From: Macrotis lagotis
Lineage: Eukaryota > Chordata > Mammalia > Peramelemorphia > Peramelidae
Direction: 5' to 3'
Assembly (NCBI RefSeq): GCF_037893015.1
Contig: NC_133666.1
Span: 621,159,156 to 621,223,155 of the forward strand
Length of the DNA stretch: 64,000 nt
This document shows positions 21,706-34,500 of this stretch, piece by piece. Under the pieces are notes generated by a model. That model did no database searches and had not been told where the DNA came from. It worked only from the letters and a program-made list of their open reading frames with translations. Numbering within the stretch: position 1 is the stretch's first letter; each line of letters starts with the position of its first letter. The position numbers and the translations under genes are program-made.

Positions 21706-24700
21706 CTGCAGAGATAGATGCCAGGCACATGAATGCCTGGGTGGACAGGCGGGAAGGCAGATGGAGACAACTACCACCATAATATTTGGCCCTGCTCTGT
21801 GATCTTCCTGACTCATCCTCTGGATACTAGGGTTCTGGGATGTAGCTGGCTTTGCCCTGAGGACATTCCCTTGCTCCCAGTCTCCTCCCCCATTGGGACA
21901 TCTGCAGTCCAAAGGTAATATGTCTATAACGTTAGCTCTCCCTGCAGGAATACTTTCAACTCTAATAAGTCCTGGGGCCTCCCTAGGAAGAAACACTTCA
22001 GGCAGGCAAAGAGGAGCAGTGAATGCCAAACTGTAGGTCACTGTACTTCAGGCTATCACCAGGAGTGGGCAGCAAGTTATAAATCATGGGGATCATCAGA
22101 GAGAGTGGCAAAACCTGGAGGAGGTGCAGGCTCAGCTTTAAGCTCTCTAACAACTGGAGGATTTCCTCACACCCTACAAGGGTGTATTAATGCCAGCTCC
22201 AGACTTTAAGGAAAGAGAGCAGTAAATGTTGCAGATAGAGGATGTCGTGGCTTTCTCAATGACTGAGCTGAGTTCGGATTCCTCTAGAGCCAGGGTCACA
22301 GAATCTTAAAATCTCAGAGTTGGAAGAGCACCCAGAAGGTGTCTGATGCAGTTGTACTTTAAAATAGGCATCCCCTTCATAATATTCCTGTTGAGTGGTC
22401 ACCTAATCTTTGCTTGAAAAACATGAACAACAGAGAACTCATAGTTCTCTTTGGGAGAGCATTTTGTTATTTTTCTTTATACTGTGCCATAATATTCTTT
22501 CCCATTTTCTTTTTTCTTTCCTTTTCTTCTACCTCCCTACCTTCCTTCTTTTCCCTCTCATTTTCTCTCTCTTTCTATTTCCCCCCCCCTTCCTCTCTTC
22601 AATTTCTACCTGCTTTTGTGGTCCTGATGGATGCAAGGGAAGATAAAATAAGAACAATGAGTATGAGACAAAAGAGAGATGGAGCTTTCATGTCCTCCAC
22701 CAAAATCCTTTTCAAACTAAACATCCCCTGTTTACAATATCAAATTATTTCAAATTTGGAAGGGGGTTCTGTGGAAAATAAGTTTCTCTACAACATATTC
22801 AGTGATTTAGCTATCTAGGTCTATATGAAGACATTAAATAAGGAGCATGATCTGAGATGTTGCATTCCATTTTTCCTCAAAATTCTGATAGGTAGCAAGT
22901 TTCCCCTTACATCAAGTCTGCCTTTTGGGGTCAAACTGTACAATTCTAATCTCTCTTCTGCAGTGACAACCCTTTAAATAATAGAAGAAGGCTAAGTACA
23001 GGATAGGAAAGGCAGTTAGACAGAAGTCTGCCTAAGAAAGACCACTGGGTTGACATTCAACAAGCTAGCATCATAATGTGGCAGCCAAAACAGCTAATGT
23101 GGCCTTGGGCTGCATGAAAAGAGGCATAACTCCCAGAAAGTCATACTCTATCCTCTTCAGACCATGTATAAAGTATTATGATTTCTTGATTTTCTACTTT
23201 AAGGAGGACATGAATAAGCTGATGGCGTTTAGACAAAGGCAGCCAGTATGGCGAAATCATAGTATCTCTCAGTCCAAATCCCATATCTTACTGAGGTCTA
23301 GAGGTAAATGTGCCCAAGGAAAAACAAGTAATAAACATTAGAGGCAGGATTTCAATCTGGATTCTCCAGCTCTTTTTCTACAGTACCACACCTGAGAGAC
23401 ATGGCAAGGGCTTCAAGTTCATGTCATACAAGAACTAATCAAATGAAATGAACTGGGGGCCTTGAACTTGGAGAAAAGACTCAAGAGAGGGGCAATATAA
23501 TAGCTGTCAGGTTTGTTTGGTTTGGCATGGGAGAACCAGAAGCAGGAGATGGAAGCTAAAGAAACCAATTTAGGTTCAACATCAGGAAGAATTTCTGACC
23601 AAGAATAGCTAATACATAGGTAAAACCAACAACCTTCACAAAGTAGCAGGTTTCCTCATTTTGAAGTCATCAGACACCAAATATTAGACTGGGAATAGGT
23701 TGGGAATGGAATAGCATTCAGTCCTGCCATTTCCACTTCCCTCATTGCCCTGAATCCTCTTGTTTAGGCTAAAATGCCCTAGTCCCTCTGATGTTAATGT
23801 GGCATGAACTCAACCATTCTGGGTGCCTTCTTCCGGGTGTTCTATAACTTAATAACCTTTCTAAAATGTGGCTCCTAAATAATTTTTTTTTTTGCAAGGC
23901 AATGGGGGTTAAGTGACTTGCCCAAGGTCGCCTAGCTAAGTATCTAAGGTTGGATTTGAATTCAGATCCTCCTGACTCCAGGGCTGGCACTCTATCCCTG
24001 GTGCCACCTAGCTGTCCTAAACAATGCAATCTCACATTAACATTAACAATGCAATCTCACATTAACTTTACCTCCAGATTTATTTTAGATATTCTGTGTA
24101 GCCATACTTCTTCCATGCTATATTTGGTTTCAGAAACTGATTTCAGCAATAAGACTTTAAATTTTTGAAATTTAATTAAATTTCAAAATATTTGATTTAG
24201 ACCAATGCCCTGCCTTAAGATCTTTTGGGATCCTAAAACTGTCGCTCAGTGTTTTAGTTATCCCTCCCAGCTTTATATCCTACTTTATAATATCCATAAT
24301 ATGCATTTTATCAATGCATTTATCTAAGCCATCTCCATTAGATGTTAAGGGTAAAGCATAGATTCTTGGGTAATCAACAGGAAATTTCCTTCCAAGATGG
24401 TATCAGCCAACCAAATGCAAAGCCACCTTATTTGATTAGTATTTAGCCCACATTTTTTCATTTTTTTCCACATAGACTGAATTGGAGATTTTTAATTTAG
24501 CCAAATGTTTGATATTCTAGTGTTTTCCTGATATGCTGGTTTAATAATCTTATCAAAAGAAGAAATAAAGTTTCTGGCATGACTTGTCCTTAATGAAGTT
24601 GTTACCTCTATGTGATCACCATGTCTTTTTCTAAATGTCTCGTGATGTCTACCCTCGCCCTTTATGATACATTTTAGTGTTCTCTAGTTTGAAAGTACTA

Positions 24701-27700
24701 GTTTTATCCTTTCTTTATAATCTTTTAAAGAAGATTCAGTATCATCTGTCAGTTTACCTAGGAATTATTTAGATCAGAGGACTTGAGTTCATTAAATGCA
24801 GCTAAGTGTTCTCTTATTAGTTTCTTCCTATTTGTTTTGTCAGTTGAAGGATCACTAAGTAAAATAAAGGAAGCAGTACTACCTGCACCCTCTTTTCATT
24901 TATACCAAGAAGAGGTCTTACCCCTTCCTTTTACCCCATTTTCCAATGGAGCTGAAAAAAACCCTTGTTGTCACCCTTAACCTCATCTAGGCTTTGCCAC
25001 TCCTGAAAATATTCTCACAGGATCATTTTCCACATTCTTTTACCTGTCAATCAATTAGCAAACATTTATTAAGTACCTAATGGATGCCAGGCAGGCACTA
25101 AGGATCCAAAAGCAAAATTCCAAGAGTGCTTGCCCATATAGGAATTCCATTCTATTGGAAAAGATAGCTTCTGGCCTCTTTAGCATGGTGTACAGGGAGC
25201 CTGCCTGAAGGCAAAAGGTCCTGGATCAAGCACCAGCTTCTCTATTCAATGGTTGGGTGCCTAGGCAGTTTTCTTTAACTCTCCTAGGCAATTCTCTAAG
25301 AGGAGAATTTGTAGAGAAGACAGTCATGTCTTCAATCAGTTAAGTTCCTCACCCTGAGTTCCCTTTACTAATGAAATTGTAGGGGCAATTTCTTAAAAAG
25401 GAGCAAGAATAAAGGGAGTCCCTAGGAGCTGAAGAGATCAAGAAGAGGAAGGGAGTGCATTCCAAGCTTGGAAGAGAGTCTGAACCAAGATGGGAGATAA
25501 AACAGAAGTGAAGAATGGGGGAGGGGAGAGGAGTGATTAAGCCTTCATTGTGTGTACTACCTACCAGGCACTGTGCCAACAACTTTACAAATAACTCATT
25601 TGATCCCCACAGTAGCACTGCAAGGAAGGTGTTATTATTTTCCCCATTTTCAGTTGAGAAAACTGAGACAAAGAGACATTTAAGTGACTTTCCTAAGGTC
25701 ATCCAGCTACTAAGTGTCTAAGATTGCATTTAAACTCGAATCTTCCCAACTCCAGGTCTTTCCACTGTGTCACCTCATCACCCCTGTAAATAGTGAAAAT
25801 GATGGTTGCCTGGATTTGAGGAAAAACCAGAAAAACTGGTTTGGCTTGACCTGAGAATGACTGAAGATAGTTTAGAACCATACAGCAAAGAAATTTACCA
25901 AACTGAGAAATTTGTATTTGATCCCTCAGTTAAAGAAGCATCTTTTCCTGTAGCATCTTTTAAAAATTTAAGTTGGTTAGTGAACTGATAAATTTGTGGG
26001 AGTTAGTCATGTTTAGTTTGTGATATCGATAAGGATGAAAGCTATGGACCTGGATTCTAGGTGAGACTGGGCTGGATTGTCTTTTACTGTAGTTGTTTGT
26101 CCCTTGTTCTCAAAGAAGACCATGATATCAGGGAGGTGATACCATAACAAGCACATAATTAGAATTTAAGGGGGAGGGGGAAGTTGAACTAAAACCCTAG
26201 GCTCACTTTCTCTACCAGAGTCATCTGAGTCCAGGGGCCAGATATGAATAAGGATGACTGGAGATAGCCTTCGTTATGAGGCAATCAGGGTTAGGTGACT
26301 TGCCCAAGGTCACAGGGCTAGGAAGTATTTGAGGTGGGATTTGGACTCTAGTCTTCCTGACTCAAAGGCCAGTGCTCTAAATACTGCACCACCTAACTGC
26401 CCTCTTGGGGCTAGATATATAAATAAATCTTGGAATCATTTGTATAAAGACAAGAGAACTTCAAAGATATCTGGATAATTGAAATTTCCCATCACTACCA
26501 TAGCTCTATCATATATGTGCTTATGACCTTGAACATGCCTTTACTATTTTTATTTTATACTGATAAAATATTTCTGCTTTTACTTCCATCTTTACCAAAA
26601 TGCTATCATACTTTCCTCTTTCAGTCTCCAAATTTCCTTACACAAGTCTATCTTCTAAATAGAGTCTTCTCTTTTATTATCCCCTTTTCTCTATTGTTTT
26701 CAAATAAGGTATATAGCACCTCCCTTAGATGGATTCCAATCATAAGTCTCATCCTACCAAATCTTATTATCTATAAGGAGCTCGTTTATTTTGCTTGTTA
26801 GTCAGAATCTGTCCATTTGTCAATTCGAGACTACTAGTTTTATCATGGACTACTTTCTTGGATTTTGTTTCCTCTGGATTTCTGGGTTTCTAAAGCTATA
26901 CTTCCTCACATGACACTCTATTGATCTACTCTAGAGTACCTAAAGACAACTTTTTCTCTTTTTGCCTTCCTTTTCAGAGTAAAGGCTGTTTGGCTAGATT
27001 TATAAATATAATCTTATCATGGGACCTCATCTTTTCTTGATTTTAAACTGGAATCCAGAAGTCCAAATGCCCTTTTTGGACCATTTAAATACAACTCACT
27101 TGCCTAACAAATGCTTTTCTTTTATAGGCTTTTTGTTTTTGTTCAGCAAAGTGAAGCAGATCCTACCAGTGATACTGAGGCTTCATTTTTTGCTCAAATT
27201 ATCTGTTTGCTACGTACTGAGAAACTTTTTCATATATTAGGTATCTATCAAAAGAAGACAGGAGTTCTTGACACTGTTATGGTCATGTTGACAAAAAGCT
27301 ATCTCAGAATCCATCCATGAGGCAACCACCACTATACTTTTCTTCCTCTGAGCCTCATTGGATGACTTTACATTGCAACACCTGTGGATCTACCTTATTC
27401 TTTGAATGACAAGCAATTATTTCCTACTCAGAGTATCTAGGATTATCCTTCAAATAGTCTGAAATTTACTTCTTAATTCTAAATGAACAGAAATTCTTTT
27501 TCCATTCTTCCTCTGTATGACTTTCTTCTACCCTCCAATTCTTTGACAAAGGCCAGGATTCACCTTAGCTTATTCAGATCTTCATGTTGTTGGACTAATC
27601 ACATGCAAGACTCAGGGCTAATTTTCCCAACTCACATGTGAACTAACAGATTGAGTACCCAGGGTCCTAGAGAATATTCCAAAGGAGATGGAAGAATGTC

Positions 27701-30700
27701 TTTTGTTAGTGTTGTTAGCTCAAGTTCCCATTCTGGTGTGCTTCACACCAAGATTATCAGTTGAAAATCAAGTTAGTCAGTCCAAATTTAAATAGTTTTT
27801 AGAGGTATATTTACTAAATACAGTAAGGAAACCAGTATTTATTAAGCACCTACTATGTACCAGCCACTATACTAAACATTTTATAAACATTATCTCATCT
27901 GAGCCTCTCAACAACCCCAGGTGCAAGGTCCTCCTGATTATAGCCTGGCATTCTATCCACTGTGCCAAGTTCATTCAAAACAGCTTCCCCTTTCCCAAGA
28001 CTATGACACATTCTTCCACAAAAATATACAGAGTCCAAGGGAGAGAGAAGCTCAAGCTTAGAGAATATGGTGACAAAGAACTGAAGTAACTCATAACTCC
28101 TGACTGCTGAAAGTTCTTTTAGTTCCAGGGATATGCTCAAGAAATTCTTAGGTATAATATCCATTCACAAAAAGTCTAAATCCAATCTGTCCTTGGTTAA
28201 CAATGTAGACATTAGGGCCAAACAGGTGGTGCAATGCACAGAGCACTGGCCCTGTAGTAAGGGGGAGTCGAGTTCAAATTCAACCTCAGACAACAATTAC
28301 CTAGCTGTGTGACCCTGGGCAAGTCACTTAACCCTACTGTTTTGTAAAACCAAAAAACAATGTAGACACTGTTGTCAGTTGATTACTAGATACCAATAGG
28401 ATACCAAAGAGAAGAGGAAAAGTCCCAAATCCTCCTGACCCTTTAAAGTTAATGAGGTTTTTGGCCAGAAGGGACAAGAGGCCTATGCTGAAGTCAAAGT
28501 CATATCCCCTCTTTACCCCACCACTAAGCAGTTTCTTCTTAGGGATTTTACTGTAACCCTACATCTACTCCAATCTCTGCAATGACACAGATTTTCAATT
28601 AGAATGATATTTTATAGATAATTCCTAGGCATCACCAAATTTCTTCAATCAATATGAACATAATTTGTGGGCAATATTGTTCCATTTCTAAGGACTTCTC
28701 ACAGTTTAAAGTCTATGTCTGATTATTAATTGATTGAAACAAAAGCCTATGACTGAGATTGCTTGAGACTTGTTCTTGGTTCATGAAGCTAACAGGACAT
28801 CTTTTCAACTACTTTAAGTAAGGTGGGATAATTTGATAGATTTGTTCAAACTTATCCCTCTCACCCTTAATCATGGCATTTTTTTTGGTTTTTTTGCAAG
28901 GCAAATGGGGTTAAGCTAAGTAATTATTGTGTCTGAGGCAGAAATTGAACTCAGGGTACTCCTGACTCCAGAGCCAGTGCTCTATCCACTGCACTACCTA
29001 GCCGCTCCTTTAGTCATGGCATTTTTAAAAGAAAAACATTTTTTTTTAGCTTTTTTGCAAGGCACAGGGTCAAGTGGCTTGCCCAAGGCCACACGGCTAG
29101 GTAATTATTAAGTGTCTGAGGTGGAATTTGAACTCAGGTACTCCTGACTCCAGGGCCGGTACTCTATCCACTGCGCCACCTAGCCGCCCCAAGAAAAACA
29201 TTTCACCCATTTTTTTCTTGTTTTTAAAGCACCTCCATTTTCCAATTTATTCCTACTTCCTCTCCTAACTCATACCAAGGAGGAAAAAAAATGCAATTCA
29301 GCAAAACTAATGAATATGTAGAAATTTTTGATATTATATATAGTTTTATATTTTTTATACACACACATACACACACACACACACACATATGCATGTAGGG
29401 TTCTCTAGCCATCCACCTATGCAAATAAGTGAGGGAAGGGCTTTTCCATCTCTGTTCTTTGGAGCCAAGTCTGGTCACTATAATTTTACAAGGTTTACTT
29501 TCAGTGGTTTTAATGGGGCTGTCCTTTCCATTTATATTGTGGTAAATGTGGTATCTAAAGTTGTTCCTGGTTCTGTTTCTTCTATGAATTGGTTCGTACA
29601 TATTTTCCTCATACTTCTCTGGCATCATCCTATTCATCACCTCTTAAGAGTACTCCATGTCCTCCTATACCACAATTTTTTAAGCCTCTCCCTGATAGGC
29701 ATCTTTGTTTCCAGTTCTTTACTTCTACAAAAAGTGCTAATACGAATACTGCATGATAAGCTTTTCAGTTCTCTTTCACTCTGGTTGCTCTGCTGGGTAT
29801 TTTCTCTGCTTGCTAACATTCTTCCTAAAAACTTCAATGTCTAGATATTATGTCTTCATTGATGGAGTCCAAGATGGCCCTTATTTTTTTGGCTGTCATG
29901 CCATGCTACTGACTTATAGTTAACCTTAAGTTCTCTAAATCTCTCAGGCCTTTTTATTTTTTAAATAAATTTTGACTGACATCTTTTGTTTTCATATCAC
30001 CTGAATTTCTGGTATCTCTTCTCCTTACCTCTTCCAGAGTCACTCCTTCAAAAAAAGGAAAAAAATTTCTACATATATGTAATATTCCACATCTGTGGAC
30101 TCTGCTACCTCTGCAAAGGAATGGGGAGAAGAATCTTCTCATATTTCTTCTTTTAGGTTTAGTACAGTGTTTGGCACATAGTGGGTACTTAAGAAATGTT
30201 TACAGACTATTATTGAATGTAGGAACAAGTTTGTCCATTGCAATTTGACATTAATTTTTTATTCCTTTGTATTAATTCTGTCTATACTGCTATATAGACA
30301 GTTTTCTTTGGTTTTCTTCCCTTTTCCTCAGTTCATCTTTTGCTGATTCTTTGTTTTCATTATATTTGTCATTTCAGATAGGCACGGTAATATTCAATTA
30401 CAAAAATACATATGCCACAGTTTTTTAGCCATTCCTGAATTGTTGGACATCTACTTTGTTTCCAATTTTTTGGTACTGCAAAAAAAAAAGTGCTACTATA
30501 AATATTTTGTCATATTTCTTTATTTCTTTAATTGTTTATTTGTTTGTTTACTTATTTTTAGTTTTTTTGCAAGGCAATGGGATTAAGTGGCTTGCCCAAG
30601 GCCACACATCTAGGTAATTATTATTAAGCATCTGAGGCTGGATTTGAACTTAGGTACTCCTGACTCCAGGGCTGGTGCTCTATCCACTGCGCCACCTAGC

Positions 30701-31521
30701 TGCCCCTGGCATATTCCTTAAATCAATGCTCTCCTTGGGGTATTTACTAATAGTGAAATCTCTGAATCAAGATTTATGGACATATATTCCATTTATTTAT
30801 TTACATAATTCTAAACTGCTTTTCAAAATAGTTGAACTAATTCAAAATTCTAACAACAATGTATTTTTGTGCATTTTCACAATCCCTTCAACATTGACTA
30901 TCCATCTTTTGTCAAATTTGCTCATTTGCTGAGTATGAAATGAAATTTCACAGTTGTTTTGATTTGTATTTCACTTATATTAAAAATTAGGAACATTTTT
31001 TCATATATTTGTTAATTGTTAGCAATTCTTTGGAAGACAAGTTGTTCTTATCTTTGAGCCTTTTCCATTGTCCTTTTTTGTATGAACTGTATGAACAACT
31101 GTTTTTTGTTGTCTTTTCTTAATTCAAGTGATGGAATTTACATTTATATCTTCTAAGTTTTATCTCCTTAGTCCTGCTTGTTGTTTTGGTCTAGAAACAT
31201 TTATTTATAGGTCCCTCGAAGCTGACATTCAATATGCTAGTTATCCCTTACAGCTTTGAACACAAATTTAATAAGTATGTCTTCAGAGTACTTAATAGAG
31301 ATTAGGGAAAAGGTCCTTTAGCTCACCAGAACCTCCCTTCTCCATTAGAAACATCTCTTTTAGGTTCACCTAGAAGAAGTCAGTGATTCTATGTTCGTTA
31401 TCTATGTGAGAAATGTCACACTCTCTAACCTTGGCCATGAAAAAGCAGAAGATAGTTTTGAGAGAATAGGAGGAGAAAGGGGAGGGGGGGAAAGGTAAGA
31501 AAAAAGATGAGAGAAAGAGAA

Positions 31522-31567
<46 letters not shown>

Positions 31568-34500
31568 TGAGACTAAGACTGTGTATGTATGTGTTAACAT
31601 CCCTTGTGGGAAGCCCTTTCTTAGTTCTCATTATTCTTGACCTCTTTGTGATTTTTTTTACATTGTACACTATCCCTTTTCCTAGATATTCTTTCCTCTC
31701 TCCTCAATCTGCTCTTAAACTTGAATTTCCAGCCTTAATGAATACTATTCACTCTCTTACATTCTTCAGTACAGATAAATTGACCTTCCCCTCTGTTCCT
31801 CACACATAATAGTCCATCTTCCATCTTACTGACTTGACATTAGTTGTTCTACATGACTGGAATGGACTTCCTCCTTACTTCTGTCTCACACTTCCTCTCT
31901 TCAACTGTTAGTGCCCTCCCTGCCAAACTACCTTGTATTTAATTCTTTTATATACATTTGCATTTATTCACCTTATATTTCTGCTGTCTATTCTCTTATG
32001 TCTCTCCCATCAGAATGTAAAGCTTAGGGGTGGGTAGGTGGTGCAGTGGATAAAGCACCGGCCCTGGAGTCAGAAGTACCTGGGTTCAAATCTGGTCTCA
32101 GACACTTAATAATTACCTACTTATTAATTACCTAGCTGTGTGGCCTTGGGCTAGCCACTTAACCCCATTTGCCTTGCAAAAACCTAAAAAAAGAAAAAAA
32201 AGAATGTAAAGCTTATTGTGATTAGGGACTGCTTTCTTTTTTGTGCTTGTATCCCAAGTACCTACTAGAAGACAGTGTTAAGATGCCTAACAAATTCTTG
32301 TTGATTGATTTTTGTGATACTTCTTTTCTCATCTTTTGGACTAATCCTTCTTGGTGAGGCAGCTAGGTGTCACAGTGGATAAAGCACCGGCCTGGATTCA
32401 AATCCAGACTCAGACATTTAATAACTACCTAGCCGTGTGAATTTAGGCAAGTCACTCAACCCCATTGCCTTAAATAAATAAAAAATTTTAAATTTTAAAA
32501 TTTTAAAATTTTAAAAATTTAAAAATTTAAAAAAAATTTAAAAATTAAAAAAAAAAGAACTAATCCTTCTTGGTTTCCTATGCAAGATTATTATCTATGT
32601 CCTTCCCTCTTTGTACAGGTGTACTACAGGACTCTTTCCCTTGGATCATCTTCTCTTCTCTTGCTACAGTCTTTCTTTTGGTAAGATTTCATAAACTCCC
32701 CTGAATGTAACTCCCCTGGTATAACAGATATAGGATGATATGAAATTAAATCTGATTAATTAAATCTGAAATTAAATCTGATGTCAGACACTTACTAGGT
32801 GGGTGATCTTGCCTCCCCTTCCTTAGCTGAAAAGTAAGGACAAAAACAGCACTTAGCTTCCAGGAACCCCAGCAGAGATTCACTAAATGCTTCTTTTCTT
32901 CCTTCCTTCCTATGCAGATGACTCCTAGATCTCCCCATCCAACCCTACTTTCTCTCTTGATCTCTACTTCTGCCTCCTAATTGATCTGCCTGACACCTTC
33001 ATTTGACCAATTCATTGGTAACTCACTCAACAGGCCCCACAAACAGAACTCTTTTCTCCAACTCTCCTCATCCACCTCAACTTTCCTCCTTTTATAAGAG
33101 GGAACAATTTTTCTAGTCTCATGTTCACAGCCTAGGAGTCATCCTTGACTTAACCTCTATGTACAAACATTACTTGCATCTGACTTCTAATCTCTTCTTA
33201 CACAACAAGGCCATACTTATCTAGATCCCTATCAATTAATTAATTAATTAATTAATCTCCAGGAATCTAGGGTCTCCCCTCTCCATAATGATCCACACAA
33301 CTGCTTAAATCACAGGTCCGACTATCTAACTACCCCACCCAAGAAACTCTCATTGGACAAGTTTCCCCCCTTCACAACCTAGAGTCAGCTCATTACTCCC
33401 TCTCATGCAGTCTACTCCAACCAAACTGGCCGACTCACTTTTTAGTGTACATTCCATTTCCTGCCTCTGGCACAGAGCTGTCTTGTTGGAGCAATCTTCT
33501 TCCTCACTTCTATTTCTTGGAACCCAAGAAGTTTTTTTTCAAGGCTCAGTTCAAATGCCACCTCCTTCAAGAGGATGTTTCCCCAGTTGTTAGTTCTCCA
33601 CCATGCACTCAAAAATTACTTGGTATTTACTTTGTATGTGAACAGTATGGACTTATCTGTAAACATACTGTAATCATCCAAGTAAATCAATCAATTAATA
33701 AGAAACGTATTAGGTGTCTACTCTGACAGGTATTGTTCAAGGCAACAGAGATACAAGAAGAGAATAAAACACTATATAATATATTACACATATATATGTT
33801 GGCAGTTAGGTGGCGCAGTAAATAGTGTTGAGCTTGGAGCCAGGATGACTCATCTTTTTGAGTTCAAATCTGAACTCAGACATTTACTAGCTGTGTGACC
33901 TTGAGCAAGTAATTTAACCTCATTTGCCTCAGTTTTCTCTTCTGTAAAATGAACTGGAGAAGAAAATGGAAAACCATTCTAGTATCTTTCACTAAGAAAA
34001 CCCCAAATGGGGTTGCAAAAAGACAGACATGAATGAAAAACAATTAAATAACAAATATATGTAACATAAATAGCATAAATATCAAGACAATAAAAATTAG
34101 TATATGTAAAATTAAATAAAAAGTAGTTGGGGGGGAATTAGTAATTGGGAAGATGAAGAAAGGCTTTGAAGAACAATAAGTGCCAAGTCATGGAAATGGG
34201 AAGTGGAGATGACTAATCTGACTGGACTGTAGAGTGCAGGAGAGAGCAGTGATGTCCAATTAGTCTGGAAAGGTCAGGTGATAAAAGGGCTTCAAAAGAT
34301 AGAGGACTTCTGTTTTATACTAGAGGCAACAGCAGTCACAGGAATTGATTGAGTAAAGGATTCCTAAGGTAACATTTTTGCTTACGAATAATTACTTTGG
34401 TAACACTGTGTTGGAAGGACTGGAGTTCTAATTCTAAGCAAGGAAACCAATTAAGAGGTTGTTGTAATAATGAAGACAAGAGGTGATAAGAAGTAGCTAG

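Noticed and set aside
21502..22041. 179-codon minus-strand open frame overlapping MROH1 exon d
   Set aside because: It is in a different frame from the true exon (AMAKHSGPKL...). A shadow.
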